64,000 nucleotides of DNA from Gemmatimonas sp. GTDB lineage: Bacteria > Gemmatimonadota > Gemmatimonadetes > Gemmatimonadales > Gemmatimonadaceae. The position numbers and the translations under genes are program-made. How positions within the stretch are numbered: position 1 is the stretch's first letter; each line of letters starts with the position of its first letter. Below the pieces are notes generated by a model. That model ran no database searches. It was given only the letters and a program-made list of their open reading frames with translations, and was not told the DNA's origin. This document shows positions 11,477 through 21,274 of the stretch, piece after piece. Location: NCBI RefSeq assembly GCF_021298855.1, contig NZ_JAJTHI010000005.1, positions 108,375-172,374 of the forward strand. Reading direction: 5' to 3'.

Positions 11477-13236
11477 CCACGCCTGCCGGCCGCCGTTGGT
11501 GCGTGCCCCCCGCCCGTTCCCTCTTCCTGCTGGCGGTGGGATCGACCGTCCTGATTGCGGGATGCCGCGGCGCTGGACGGGCGGCATCCACACCGGCGGT
11601 CGTGCCCTCCGACTCGGCCGGGCGCCCGGTGACGCCCGACAGCGTCGCCACGCGCGCGCCCGTCACGGTTGCCCCTACGGACAGCACGCCGCGCCCCGGT
11701 CGTGACTCGGCCAAGGTGCCGGCGGCAACCGACAGTACGGGGGCCCGTCCCCCGAAGACCGACAGTGTGCCCAAGAAGCCCGCCAAGAAGGCGCCACCGC
11801 CGTCGCGCCCCTGCGTGCTCGACATGACCGAGTCGCCGCCGGAGACCCGACTCCTGTACAGCCGCATGAGCGAGACGGTATCCAACACCTTCATTGGCGG
11901 CGGGTTCGTGGGACGGTGCCAGGGCGAGAACAACCGGCTGCGGGCCGACAGCGCCGAACAGTTTCAGGCGGCGGGGATCGTGAACCTGTATGGCAACGTG
12001 GTCTACGAAGAGCCCAACAAGGTGCAGATCACGGCCATGCACGCCACGTATTTCACCCGCGAAGGGCGGTTGTATGCCGATGGCAACGTCGTGGCAACGC
12101 AGTTGGCCACCGGCAGCACCTTTGCCGGGCCAAGCATCGAGTACTTCCGGGCCACCCCGGAACGCCCCGCCTCTCGCCTCATTGCGCCCAGCCGTTCCAC
12201 GGCCCGGTTGATCGAAAAGGACAGTACCGGCCGGCTGCAGCCCCCCACCACGGTCATCGCGAATCGCTTCGAGGATGCCGGCGACTCGCTGCTCATGGCA
12301 TGGGGGGACGTACGAATCGATCGCGAGCAACTGCAGGCCCAGGCGGACTCCGCCTCCTTCGACAAGATCACCGAGCAGTCGCGACTCGTGCGCGGCGCAC
12401 GCATCGTGAACCGGGACACCGCCCAGCAGTTCACGTTGGTGGGCGACACGATCGACATGTACAGTACCGCGCGCAAACTCGACCGCGTCGTGGCCCGCCA
12501 CAAGTCCACGGCCACCAGCGATGACCTCGTGCTCAATGCCGAGATCATCGACGTGCGGCTGAAGGACCAGCAGCTCGAGGAGGCGTTCGCCTTCGGGTCG
12601 GGGCGGGCCAAGGCCACCACGCCGCAGCAGGACGTCATTGCCGATTCGCTTCGCATTCGCCTGGTGGACAAACAGGTGCGCGAGGTGCGCGCGGTCGGCA
12701 GTGCCGTGGCTGTGGGCACGCCGGATACACTCAAGATCCGGACAACCGACAAGGATCTGCTGCGCGGCGACAGCATCTTCGCCTTTTTCGACAGCATCGC
12801 CGTTCGCCCGCCGGTCGCCGCACCGGCTCCCGGCGCGACGACGCCGCGCGATACCGGCAACCGGGTGAGCATCAAGGAGATCCGCGCCATGGGGAACGCC
12901 AGTTCGCTCTTTCACATGGCCACGTCCAAGGGGCCCACGGCACCGCCCGCCATCAATTACGTGCGCGGGCTGCGCATCTTCGTGAACTTCGACACGGGGA
13001 CCGTGCGCGACGTCCGGGTGGACTCGGCGGCCTCGGGGGTGTATCTCGAACCGGCGTCGGACAGTCTAGCAGACACGGCCGCGGCCCCGGGCCCCCGCCG
13101 TCGCAGGCCCCCAGGGCGACCTGGTGGTGCTCCGGTGCCGACGGGATCGCCGGCTCGCCGTCCCCCCGGGGAGGACGACGTCACCGCTCCCGCCGCGTTG
13201 CCCCCCCTTGCTTCCGCTACCCGCCGCCGTCCATGA
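11473..13236 (+). CDS. Large LptA/OstA-like lipoprotein of LPS transport
   Basis: 587 aa from the GTG at 11473. A lipoprotein signal peptide ends in LIAGC (Cys31). Residues about 35-130 are Pro/Ser/Thr/Lys-rich and probably disordered. A long OstA-like region follows, with repeated beta-strand units such as [21 protein letters not shown] and [11 protein letters not shown]. The C-terminal 50 residues are Pro/Arg-rich. E. coli LptA is only about 185 aa, so this is a much enlarged, membrane-tethered version. Context (lptC before, lptB after) supports a role as the periplasmic LPS bridge; it could alternatively be a membrane-anchored OstA paralogue. Its stop overlaps the lptB ATG. Confidence 0.8.
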   Translation: MTTPAGRRWCVPPARSLFLLAVGSTVLIAGCRGAGRAASTPAVVPSDSAGRPVTPDSVATRAPVTVAPTDSTPRPGRDSAKVPAATDSTGARPPKTDSVPKKPAKKAPPPSRPCVLDMTESPPETRLLYSRMSETVSNTFIGGGFVGRCQGENNRLRADSAEQFQAAGIVNLYGNVVYEEPNKVQITAMHATYFTREGRLYADGNVVATQLATGSTFAGPSIEYFRATPERPASRLIAPSRSTARLIEKDSTGRLQPPTTVIANRFEDAGDSLLMAWGDVRIDREQLQAQADSASFDKITEQSRLVRGARIVNRDTAQQFTLVGDTIDMYSTARKLDRVVARHKSTATSDDLVLNAEIIDVRLKDQQLEEAFAFGSGRAKATTPQQDVIADSLRIRLVDKQVREVRAVGSAVAVGTPDTLKIRTTDKDLLRGDSIFAFFDSIAVRPPVAAPAPGATTPRDTGNRVSIKEIRAMGNASSLFHMATSKGPTAPPAINYVRGLRIFVNFDTGTVRDVRVDSAASGVYLEPASDSLADTAAAPGPRRRRPPGRPGGAPVPTGSPARRPPGEDDVTAPAALPPLASATRRRP

Positions 13237-14435
13237 GCGATTCCTCACGTCCCCAGACACCATCCTCCGCGGCCGACATTCTGTCGGTCGTCGAGCGTGC
13301 CGTGCACGGAGACCGGTCCCTGGGAATGGTACTCGGCGCGATCGTCGACGGCGCCGACATGACGGGCCGGGTGCCGCTGCACGCCATCACACGACGGTAC
13401 ATCGAGGAGCACCGGGAGGGCCGTGCCCTTGCCCCCGACGAAGTCCGCAGCCACCTGGCGGCGGCGCTGCTGCCCCGACTGGCTGCCAGTGGTGTCATCG
13501 AATCGTTCGCCAGTGGGGTGGCCGAGCCGAATGCCGAGGTGCGCGTCGCGCCGGCGCTCTGGGAGGCGGTGCAGGCGCATCGTGCCGAACTGGCACGTGT
13601 GCTGGGCGCCACCGGCGAGTATCGCGCTGCCGTGGGGACGACACCGGCGGCAACGGAAGCGGCCAACGCATCGGTGCTGTCGGCGGATGGACTGGTCAAG
13701 GTCTATCGCGGTCGGCGGGTCGTGAACGACGTGTCGGTGCGTGTGTCCCAGGGGGAGATCGTCGGGCTGCTGGGCCCCAACGGCGCCGGCAAGACGACCA
13801 CGTTCTACATGCTGGTGGGGCTGATCGCCCCGCAAACGGGCATCATCCGACTTGACGGTACGGACATCACGCGCATGCCCATGTACGAGCGGGCGCGCCA
13901 GGGGATCGGTTATCTTTCGCAAGAGCCTTCCATCTTTCGAAAGCTCACCGTGGAGCAGAACATTCTGGCCATCCTGGAAACGCTCGATCTCTCCGCCGGC
14001 GAACGGAAGGAACGATTGGAAATGCTGCTCGATGAGTTGAGCATCAAGCATTTGCGGAACAGCCGCGCCTTTCAGCTCTCCGGCGGGGAACGGCGGCGGT
14101 TGGAGATCACGCGTGCGCTCGTGACCCAGCCGAAGTTCATGATGCTCGATGAACCCTTTGCCGGCGTGGACCCGATCGCGGTGCACGACATTCAGCAGAT
14201 CGTGGCGGGACTCCGCCATCGTGGCATAGGCGTACTCATCAGTGACCACAACGTCGAGCAGACCCTCGACATCGTCGATCGCGCTTACATCATGTACGAC
14301 GGCGTGGTCAAGGTCTCCGGTACAGTTCGTGAACTCGTGTTCGATGACACGGTGGCGGAGATCTACCTCGGCCCGACGCTGTCGGCCCGACTCCGTGCAC
14401 GCTTCGCCGAAGCCGATGAAGGAGTGCGGGCTTGA
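13233..14435 (+). CDS. lptB: LPS export ABC ATPase LptB with a 147-residue N-terminal extension
   Basis: 400 aa, while LptB is normally about 240. Residues 148-400 are a complete LptB: Walker [11 protein letters not shown] (181-190), Q-loop [17 protein letters not shown], signature QLSGGERRR, Walker [13 protein letters not shown] and the H-loop SDHNV. It powers LPS extraction with LptFG, which are not in this window. Residues 1-147 are mostly helical and charged ([20 protein letters not shown]...) and match no family I recognise. The ATG 13233 overlaps the lptA stop (ATGA), so the extension is in frame with the operon rather than a start-site artefact. An internal start near residue 148 cannot be excluded. 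Confidence 0.92.
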   Translation: MSDSSRPQTPSSAADILSVVERAVHGDRSLGMVLGAIVDGADMTGRVPLHAITRRYIEEHREGRALAPDEVRSHLAAALLPRLAASGVIESFASGVAEPNAEVRVAPALWEAVQAHRAELARVLGATGEYRAAVGTTPAATEAANASVLSADGLVKVYRGRRVVNDVSVRVSQGEIVGLLGPNGAGKTTTFYMLVGLIAPQTGIIRLDGTDITRMPMYERARQGIGYLSQEPSIFRKLTVEQNILAILETLDLSAGERKERLEMLLDELSIKHLRNSRAFQLSGGERRRLEITRALVTQPKFMMLDEPFAGVDPIAVHDIQQIVAGLRHRGIGVLISDHNVEQTLDIVDRAYIMYDGVVKVSGTVRELVFDDTVAEIYLGPTLSARLRARFAEADEGVRA

Positions 14436-15931
14436 TGAAAACGGGACTGCAACAGAACGCCGGACTCCGGCAGGAACTCAAGGTCAATCCCCGCCTCTAC
14501 CAGGCGATGGATCTGCTGTACATGCCGCTGCTCGATCTGCAGCAGCATCTCAAGCAGGAGTTGCTCACGAACCCCTTCCTCGAGCTCGTTGAGCCCGAAG
14601 AGGAAGATGACGAGGCGCCCGATGCCGACGATCCGGCCGCCGAGGCGCAGGATCTCACCGAACCGGAAGCGTCGGCCGAACCGGAACCGGAGAAGACCGG
14701 TGACGATGATGTCGACTGGGAAGCGGTACTGCTCGACGGATTCGAGACCGGGGGCCAGCGCGAGGAGCACGAGCAGCGGGAATGGTACGAACCGGTCACG
14801 GTCGACACGCGGGACCTGGCGGATCACCTGACGGAACAGCTGTCGCTGCTGGAGCTCACACCGCGGCAGGCAATTCTCGCGGAAGAATTCGTCGGCAACA
14901 TCAACGACGATGGATGGCTGGCGTGTCCGCTGGAGGAAATCCAGCGCGGCGTCAACGAATGGCTGCTGAAGGAAGCCGAAGAGCGCGACATCGAGAGCGA
15001 GGTGCCGGTCTTCACCGACACCGAGATGCTGCAGATGCTGCAGATCATCCAGGATCTCGATCCCCCGGGAGTTGGCGCCCGCGACCTGCGCGAGTGTCTG
15101 CTGTTGCAGCTGCGCGCCGCCGGCATGCGGGAGGCGCTCGCCTACCGTCTGGTCGAGGAGTCGTTCGAGGAGCTCATCGCGCACCGGTGGAGCGAACTGT
15201 CGAAGCGACTCGGCATCAGCGCGCAGGATGTGCAGGGGGCCGCTGATGAAATCGCCAAGCTGGACCCCAAGCCGGGGCTCCGGTTCAGTGCGGGCAACGA
15301 CAACTACATCATTCCCGACCTGGTGGTCGAGAAGATCGACGGGCATTACCACATCTTCCTGAATGACGGCAACCTGCCGCGGCTCAAGCTGTCGCGCACG
15401 TACCAGGAGATCGCGCGCGACAAGAAGCGCTTCGACACCGAGAGCAAGGACTTCATTGCCAGCAAGCTCAATTCGGCGAACTGGATGATTCAGGCCATCG
15501 AGCAACGCCGTCAGACGATGCTCAAGGTCATGCACTACATCGTCGACCGGCAGCGGGACTTTTTCGAGCGTGGCGTGCAAGCGCTCAAGCCGCTCACCCT
15601 GCGCGAGGTGGCCGAGGCGGTGGGCATGCACGAATCGACGGTCAGCCGGGTGACGAACGAGAAGTTCGTGCAAACCCCTCGCGGTGTGCTCCCGCTGAAG
15701 TTCTTCTTCTCGTCGGGGTTGGCCACGGCCGACGGCGACGACGTCTCGGCGCGCGGGATCAAGGACCAGATCGAAAAACTGGTGGGGGGGGAAGATCCCA
15801 AGAATCCCCTGACCGACCAGGCCATCGTGGAAATCCTGCAGCAGACCGGGGTGCAGATTGCGCGACGCACGGTGGCCAAGTACCGTGACCAGCTGGGCGT
15901 GCTCCCCGCCCGCATGCGCAAGCGCGTCTAG
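14435..15931 (+). CDS. rpoN: RNA polymerase sigma-54 factor
   Basis: 498 aa. Region I is QELKVNPRLYQAMDLLYMPL with further Gln/Leu-rich helices. Region II is an acidic stretch (about 50-85, Glu/Asp/Pro-rich). The core-binding and HTH regions include REVAEAVGMHESTVSRVTNEKF, and the RpoN box ARRTVAKYRDQLGV is near the C-terminus. It directs transcription from -24/-12 promoters with AAA+ activators. The lptB-rpoN pairing is a widely conserved Gram-negative gene order. The ATG overlaps the lptB stop (TGATG). It ends in TAG, showing that amber is an ordinary stop codon in this genome. Confidence 0.97.
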   Translation: MKTGLQQNAGLRQELKVNPRLYQAMDLLYMPLLDLQQHLKQELLTNPFLELVEPEEEDDEAPDADDPAAEAQDLTEPEASAEPEPEKTGDDDVDWEAVLLDGFETGGQREEHEQREWYEPVTVDTRDLADHLTEQLSLLELTPRQAILAEEFVGNINDDGWLACPLEEIQRGVNEWLLKEAEERDIESEVPVFTDTEMLQMLQIIQDLDPPGVGARDLRECLLLQLRAAGMREALAYRLVEESFEELIAHRWSELSKRLGISAQDVQGAADEIAKLDPKPGLRFSAGNDNYIIPDLVVEKIDGHYHIFLNDGNLPRLKLSRTYQEIARDKKRFDTESKDFIASKLNSANWMIQAIEQRRQTMLKVMHYIVDRQRDFFERGVQALKPLTLREVAEAVGMHESTVSRVTNEKFVQTPRGVLPLKFFFSSGLATADGDDVSARGIKDQIEKLVGGEDPKNPLTDQAIVEILQQTGVQIARRTVAKYRDQLGVLPARMRKRV

Positions 15932-15989
15932 CACGCGCCGCCGTCCCCGCCCCTCTGCCGTCAGTGGTGTTGCCCCTTCCTCCTCTCGC

Positions 15990-17021
15990 ATGGCCGTGAG
16001 TCTTCGCCCCCTTCCCACGATACCGCAGCCGGCCACCCGGTCTGAGGTGGACGTGAGCGTGCTCGTGCCGGCCAAGGACGAAGCCGGGAACCTGCCCCTG
16101 TTCCTGGAGCTCTGCGACGCGATGATCCGCGGCCAGGAGGCGCGGTATGAGGTCATCGTGGTGGATGATGGGTCGACCGACGGCAGCTGGTCGCTGCTGC
16201 AGGAGCTGCGCGAACAGCACGCCTTCCTCCATCCGGTGCGCCATCGCGCCCAGCGCGGGATCGCCGAAGCCCTGCGCACGGGGGCACTGCATGCGCGGGG
16301 GCAGGTGCTGGTGTTCTATCCGGCCGATCTCCAGTTCAAGCCCGAGGACATCCCGAGCCTGGTGGGGCCCATTCTCGCCAACGAAAGCGACATGGTGACG
16401 GGCTTCAAGCAGGGGAAGTACGAAAAGGCGTTCGTGTCGGGGATCTACAACAAGTTGAGCCGCACGCTGTTTCATGTCCCCGTGCGCGATCTCAACAACG
16501 TGAAGGCGTATCGGCGCGAGATCATGGCGGCGCTGCCCATGCGCCCCGACTTCCATCGGTACATGATCGTGATGGCAGCGGCGCAGGGCTTCACGGTCAC
16601 CGAAGTGCCCATCCCGCTCTACCCCCGGCACGCGGGGCGCTCCAAGTTCGGCCTGTCCCGCATTCCCGTGGGCGTGCTCGACATGCTGGCGGTGTGGTTC
16701 GAACTCCGCTTCGGCCAGAAACCGCTGCTCGCCTTCGGCATGCTGGGCGCCGCGCTCTTTGCGCTGGGGGTGCTGGCCGGTTGTGCCGCGCTGGTCTGGC
16801 TGCTGGTCACGGGGCAGGGGCAGCGCTGGGCATGGACCGTCATCCAGACCTGCCTGGTGCTGGGTTCTGTCTTCTTCGCCACCGGCCTGCTGGGTGAGCA
16901 GATCGCCCAACAGCGCAGCGAAGTGCGAGAGATGCGGCGGGAGCTCAGCGAGTTGGCGGCCAACCAATTCGAGCAGGACGATTCGGGCGCCGTGCGCGAC
17001 GCCGCACGCGACGCCCGCTGA
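15990..17021 (+). CDS. Family 2 glycosyltransferase, polyprenyl-phosphate sugar type
   Basis: 343 aa. A GT-A domain (about 15-240) has VSVLVPAKDEAGNLP, the nucleotide-binding VVDDGSTDGSW, FYPADLQFKPEDI and LYPRHAGRSKFGLSR. Two membrane helices follow (about 245-305), then a short coiled, charged tail. This layout resembles ArnC/DPM-like enzymes that move a sugar onto undecaprenyl phosphate. Donor and acceptor cannot be read. It begins 58 bases after rpoN and heads a four-gene glycolipid cassette. The ATG at 15990 was chosen because upstream in-frame sequence is non-conserved. Confidence 0.85.
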   Translation: MAVSLRPLPTIPQPATRSEVDVSVLVPAKDEAGNLPLFLELCDAMIRGQEARYEVIVVDDGSTDGSWSLLQELREQHAFLHPVRHRAQRGIAEALRTGALHARGQVLVFYPADLQFKPEDIPSLVGPILANESDMVTGFKQGKYEKAFVSGIYNKLSRTLFHVPVRDLNNVKAYRREIMAALPMRPDFHRYMIVMAAAQGFTVTEVPIPLYPRHAGRSKFGLSRIPVGVLDMLAVWFELRFGQKPLLAFGMLGAALFALGVLAGCAALVWLLVTGQGQRWAWTVIQTCLVLGSVFFATGLLGEQIAQQRSEVREMRRELSELAANQFEQDDSGAVRDAARDAR

Positions 17022-17043
17022 AGGCGTCCCGCAGGCCGCTCCC

Positions 17044-18294
17044 GTGACTGGCCCCCGCCGGGTGCTCTTCGTCACGCACAATGCGCCGCGCTTTGCCGGT
17101 GACGCGGCCGGATCGTTCGTGCTCCGCCTGGCGACGGCCCTGCAGGCGCAGGGGACTCGCGTGCATATCGTGGCGCCCGGAGCGGCGGGCCTTCCCCCCA
17201 CGACCACCCTTGAGGGTGTGGCCATCGATCGGGTACGCTACGCCAGCGATGCGCGCATGACGTTGGCCTACACCGGGACGATGGCGGAAACGGTGCGCGG
17301 CTCCTGGGGAGGCAAGGTGGCCCTGCTGCAGTTGCTTGCCAGCATGCGCCGGCACGTGCAGCGCTGCCTCGACGCGGCCCGACAGGCTGGCGATCCGTTC
17401 GAACTCGTGCATGCACACTGGTGGTTTCCCGCAGGACTCGCGCTCTGGCGGGCGCTCGGTCCTGAGGACCCGCCCTTACTGGTCACCATGCACGGCTCGG
17501 ATGTGCGCCTCGCCACCCAGAAGCCGGCGGTTCACCCCGTCATGCGCGCCGTCCTTGGACAGGCGGTGGTATGCACGGCCGTCTCCTCCTGGCTGGCCAG
17601 CGAGGCCCGCGCGATCGCGCCCTCCGCGAACATCACGGTGGCCCCGATGCCCGTGGATACCCGCCGATTTTCGCTGGAGGGCGCGGCACCGGTGCGACGT
17701 GGCGTGCTCTTCGTGGGTCGGCTCAACGCGCAGAAAGGGCTGCGGGACCTGCTCGAGGCGCTGGCGCTGCCCGCGTTGGCCGGCACATCGCTGCGTGTCC
17801 TGGGGGACGGGCCGGATCGTGCGGCGCTGGCGGCGCATGCCGTGGCGCTCGGGATATCCGACCGAGTCGTCTGGGTGGGCACGGTCTCCCAGGACGTGCT
17901 GGCGTCATACTATGCCTCGGCGCAGGCGGTGGCCGTTCCATCCCGCGGCGAAGGGCTGGGGCTGGTCGCGGTCGAGGCCCAATTGTGCGGCACGCCTGTC
18001 ATCGCCTATGCGGATGGCGGTCTGGTCGATGCGGTCCGCCCTGAGCACGGCGGGACCCTGGTGCCTGTTGGCAACGTGCAGGCCCTCGCCAATAGCCTGG
18101 CCCGCGTGATTGGCTCCGACGAGACCCGACAGCAGTTGGGGCAGTTGGCCCGGGCCGACATGCTCGCGCGATTCTCTCCAGAGGCCGTGGCGTCCACCTA
18201 TCAGGCACTGTATCGGCAGGCTGGCGGAAACGTACGGGCGAGTGCGTTGGCGGCACCGCCGACTGCCGGCGGAGCCCGAGGCCCGTCCGCGTGA
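17044..18294 (+). CDS. Family 4 glycosyltransferase
   Basis: 416 aa GT-B fold. The N-terminal domain shows the family loop FVTHNAPRFAGDAAGSFV and VHAHWWFPAG. The C-terminal domain has VLFVGRLNAQKGLRDLL and the EX7E-type motif PSRGEGLGLVAVEAQLCGTPVIA. It is a retaining GDP/UDP-sugar transferase, likely cytoplasmic-face. The GTG at 17044 lies 22 bases after the preceding glycosyltransferase; its TGA overlaps the GTG of the membrane protein that follows. Sugar specificity is not visible. Confidence 0.9.
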   Translation: MTGPRRVLFVTHNAPRFAGDAAGSFVLRLATALQAQGTRVHIVAPGAAGLPPTTTLEGVAIDRVRYASDARMTLAYTGTMAETVRGSWGGKVALLQLLASMRRHVQRCLDAARQAGDPFELVHAHWWFPAGLALWRALGPEDPPLLVTMHGSDVRLATQKPAVHPVMRAVLGQAVVCTAVSSWLASEARAIAPSANITVAPMPVDTRRFSLEGAAPVRRGVLFVGRLNAQKGLRDLLEALALPALAGTSLRVLGDGPDRAALAAHAVALGISDRVVWVGTVSQDVLASYYASAQAVAVPSRGEGLGLVAVEAQLCGTPVIAYADGGLVDAVRPEHGGTLVPVGNVQALANSLARVIGSDETRQQLGQLARADMLARFSPEAVASTYQALYRQAGGNVRASALAAPPTAGGARGPSA

Positions 18295-19268
18295 CCATCA
18301 CCCAGCGCCTGCGATCGCCGCAGCTGCAATGGCTGCTGCTGCTCGTCACCTTCGGGTGCATCGCCTGGGTGCTGTCCGGGCAGTGGGCGGAGGTCGAGCG
18401 CGCTGCCCGCAGTATCGAGGTGCGGTGGGGGTGGATCATGGCGGCCAGTGTGCTCGTGCTGCTCACCTATGCCATGCTCATCCAGAGCTGGCGCATGCTC
18501 CTGCATGGATGGGGGGGCTCGCTGCCGTACGCCAAGGCGGCGCAGATCTGGACCGTGGCCAATCTGGGTCGCTACATCCCCGGCAAGCTCTGGTCGGTAG
18601 GCGCACTTGGGGTGCTCGCGGCCCGCGAAGGCGTTTCGGGGGTGGCCGCGGCAGGCGCTGCCGTGCTGGGCACCGTGCTCAATCTGGGCGCCGGCTTCGG
18701 CGTGGCGGCCATTTTCGGTGCCGATCTGCTCGACGCCATTTCCCCTGGCCTCAGCCGCGTGTCCATCGTGGCGGGCATCCTGTTCGTATTGGCGGTCGCG
18801 CTGTTGCCGGCGGTGCTGCCGCTCCTCCTCCATCGGGTTGCACGCTGGCGAGGGGTGGCCGCCGCCGAACGGCAGCTTTCCGCGCGCGAACTCTGGACGG
18901 CGGCGGTGATCAATACTGGCTCATGGCTTGGGTACGGGCTTGCCTTTGCCTGTTTCTCCAGGGGGGTCACCCCGGTCATTTCCGCCTCGCCGCCACTCTT
19001 CATTGCCGTTTTCGCCGCGTCTTATCTGGTGGGATTCCTGGTGCTTTTTGCGCCGGGCGGGATAGGCTTTCGCGAGGTCGCGTTGAGTGCCCTGCTCGTG
19101 GCGGGGGGGGCGGCGGGGCAGGGGGATGCGGCGCTGCTTGGCGCAACGTCGCGCGTCTGGCTGACCGTGCTCGAGATCCTGCCGGGGATCATCGGCCTCT
19201 TCTGCATGTCGCCGCAGGATCGAGGCACATTGCGGTCGCCACAGGCCAGTTCGCCTCCGCTCCACTAG
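18291..19268 (+). CDS. UPF0104/AglD-MprF-like integral membrane protein
   Basis: 325 aa with about eight membrane helices. It resembles the lysylphosphatidylglycerol synthase transmembrane (UPF0104) family: a TVANLGRYIPGKLWSVG block near residue 85 and FAPGGIGFREVALS near 250-265. Such proteins occur in glycosylation clusters as putative flippases or accessory factors for lipid-linked sugars, or as the flippase half of MprF. No synthetase domain is present. The GTG start overlaps the GT4 stop. It ends in TAG. Confidence 0.8.
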   Translation: MTITQRLRSPQLQWLLLLVTFGCIAWVLSGQWAEVERAARSIEVRWGWIMAASVLVLLTYAMLIQSWRMLLHGWGGSLPYAKAAQIWTVANLGRYIPGKLWSVGALGVLAAREGVSGVAAAGAAVLGTVLNLGAGFGVAAIFGADLLDAISPGLSRVSIVAGILFVLAVALLPAVLPLLLHRVARWRGVAAAERQLSARELWTAAVINTGSWLGYGLAFACFSRGVTPVISASPPLFIAVFAASYLVGFLVLFAPGGIGFREVALSALLVAGGAAGQGDAALLGATSRVWLTVLEILPGIIGLFCMSPQDRGTLRSPQASSPPLH

Positions 19269-19417
19269 TTTTGCTCCAGCACCCACGGTGCATGCGCGGC
19301 TGCCCTGCCGGCGCCTGCCCGTGCCTTTCTTCCCATTCTCGGAGTTGAACGGACACCACGCGAGTCGCCATGCCTGCCTGGCGCATCGCCACCGGTCTGT
19401 CTCACCTCTGCCGCAAG
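19269..19417. other. Short gap with no recognised feature
   Basis: About 150 bases between the membrane protein and the next glycosyltransferase. I see no convincing hairpin or promoter. It contains an in-frame alternative ATG for the next gene at 19370. Confidence 0.4.
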
Positions 19418-20179
19418 ATGACCCGTATCAAGACTCCGGCCCGTGGCGCGCTCAGCATCGATGAGCGGGGCGTCGTGATCGTGCCGACCTACAACGAAAG
19501 TGAGAACGTCACGCGCATCGTCCCGCAGATCCTCGAACAGGATCCGCGGCTCGATGTACTGATCGTCGATGACAACTCCCCGGATGGTACCGGTCGACTT
19601 GCCGATGAACTGGCCGCAGCGGACCCTCGGGTCCATGTGCTGCACCGGCCGGGGAAGGAGGGGCTGGGTCGGGCGTATCTGGCCGGGTTCCGCTGGGCGC
19701 TGGCTCGAGACTACGGCTACATCTTCGAAATGGACGCCGATTTCTCGCATGACCCGGCGCACCTCCCCGAGTTCCTTGCCACCGTCCGCGATGCCGATCT
19801 CGTGCTTGGCTCCCGGTACCGGGACGGCAAGGTCACGGTGGTCAACTGGCCGATCACGCGCCTCATGTTGTCTTATGGCGCCAACATCTATGCGCGTGCC
19901 ATTACTGGGCTTCGGCTCGGTGACGCGACAGGTGGCTTCAAGTGCTTTCGCCGCGAGGTCCTGGAGGCCATCCCACTCGACGCCGTGCGGTCGAACGGGT
20001 ATGCCTTCCAGATCGAGATGAGCTTCCGTGCCTGGAAGCGGGGCTTCCGCATTGCCGAAATCCCCATCGTGTTCCACGACCGCACCGAAGGGGAATCCAA
20101 GATGTCCAAGCGGATCGTACGTGAAGCCATCTGGATGGTGTGGCGCCTCCGTTGGTGGGGCATGACCGGCAAGTACTGA
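19418..20179 (+). CDS. Polyprenol-monophosphomannose synthase-like GT2
   Basis: 253 aa, Dpm1-type: VVIVPTYNESENVTRIVP, VLIVDDNSPDGTGRLADEL, the metal-binding FEMDADFSHDP and the DATGGFKCFRREVLEAI block. There is no C-terminal membrane segment, as in the soluble Dpm1 class. It makes polyprenyl-phosphate-mannose or a similar carrier-linked sugar for periplasmic glycosylation, working with the cassette upstream. The ATG at 19418 was preferred over 19370 because the extra 16 residues look non-conserved. Its TGA overlaps the dapF ATG (TGATG). Confidence 0.88.
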   Translation: MTRIKTPARGALSIDERGVVIVPTYNESENVTRIVPQILEQDPRLDVLIVDDNSPDGTGRLADELAAADPRVHVLHRPGKEGLGRAYLAGFRWALARDYGYIFEMDADFSHDPAHLPEFLATVRDADLVLGSRYRDGKVTVVNWPITRLMLSYGANIYARAITGLRLGDATGGFKCFRREVLEAIPLDAVRSNGYAFQIEMSFRAWKRGFRIAEIPIVFHDRTEGESKMSKRIVREAIWMVWRLRWWGMTGKY

Positions 20180-21090
20180 TGCGTGATCCCGCGGTAGTGC
20201 CAGCGCCCCCTGTTCCACCGGTCGATTTCACGGCGCTGGCCGGCCTTCCGTTCACCAAGATGACCGGGTCGGGGAACGACTTCGTCTTCTTTGACGGTCG
20301 CCTTACCCCCTTGGATCGTGTCACATCACCTGAGGTGATACGTCGCATCTGCAACAGGAACAATGGGATAGGTGCTGACGGGCTTGTCGTGCTCGAACCG
20401 ACGGGCGATGGCGCCGATGTCACGATCCATTACTTCAACAGCGATGGGTCGCCGGCGGATCTATGCGGCAATGCGACGTTGTGCTCAACGACGCTGGCGG
20501 CGCAGCTGGAGATGGCCTCGCCCGTGGGCATGCGCCTGGCCACTGGCGCGGGAGTCATCTCGAGCCGCCTCACGGGACACGGCCCCGGTCAACTGCCGGA
20601 GATCGACCTGCAACCGGTCACCGACGTACGCCCAACGTTGGACATCAAGCGGGCTCCTGGTGAACAGGCCATCGGCTTGGCTGTGGCCGGCATTCCGCAT
20701 CTCGTGGTGCTCTGCGACGACGCCGAAGCGGTACCTCTTCGCGAGCGGGGGCCGGTTCTCCGCCATCATCCGAGTCTGGGTCCCGCCGGCGCCAATGTGA
20801 ACTGGGTCTCCCGGCAACCCGACGGCCGATGGCGCTATCGCACCTTCGAGCGCGGGGTGGAAGGCGAGACGCTGGCGTGCGGCACGGGCGCCGTGGCCAC
20901 GGCCGTTCTGCTGGGGGCCTGGGGGCTGGCCGTTGGCCCTGTGGTAACCATTGTGTCCAGTTCCGGCCGACCATTGCAGGTCCGGCTTCCAGCCTCGGAT
21001 GGCGCCAACGCCGAGGAACAGGGACGCGGCCAGCCGTCGCTACGCGGCGAGGGGCGTGTGGTATTCCGAGGCGTTATCGCCGCGCTCTAA
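20179..21090 (+). CDS. dapF: Diaminopimelate epimerase
   Basis: 303 aa. Both catalytic cysteines are present in context, NSDGSPADLCGNATLC (first half) and GVEGETLACGTGAVA (second half), and the N-terminal KMTGSGNDFVFFDG is typical. It converts LL- to meso-diaminopimelate for lysine and peptidoglycan. About 15 residues of proline-rich leader precede the conserved start. It is the last + strand gene before the dif region, so its transcript runs into the gap. Confidence 0.95.
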   Translation: MRDPAVVPAPPVPPVDFTALAGLPFTKMTGSGNDFVFFDGRLTPLDRVTSPEVIRRICNRNNGIGADGLVVLEPTGDGADVTIHYFNSDGSPADLCGNATLCSTTLAAQLEMASPVGMRLATGAGVISSRLTGHGPGQLPEIDLQPVTDVRPTLDIKRAPGEQAIGLAVAGIPHLVVLCDDAEAVPLRERGPVLRHHPSLGPAGANVNWVSRQPDGRWRYRTFERGVEGETLACGTGAVATAVLLGAWGLAVGPVVTIVSSSGRPLQVRLPASDGANAEEQGRGQPSLRGEGRVVFRGVIAAL

Positions 21091-21117
21091 GCGATTGTTG
21101 ATCGTACGGTTCCACGA

Positions 21118-21268
21118 TGTGGACAGGTGGACAGTTCGTGTGTTCGTGACACGAGCCGCATGGATGAACGCCGGCACGGTCCGTCATCTATTTGCGCGGC
21201 AATACGTTACGCGATCTTCCCACAAAGCGGGGGATTTCCACGTGGGGAATTTCCCACAGTTATCCACC
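21118..21268. repeat. Cluster of DnaA-box-like nonamers
   Basis: Nonamers close to TTATCCACA: TGTGGACAG (21118-21126, reverse complement CTGTCCACA), CTTCCCACA (21216-21224), TTTCCCACA (21250-21258) and TTATCCACC (21260-21268, eight of nine). Spacing is irregular. They may be chance, given the repeated CCCACA motif. Confidence 0.3.
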
Positions 21269-21274
21269 GGCTCT

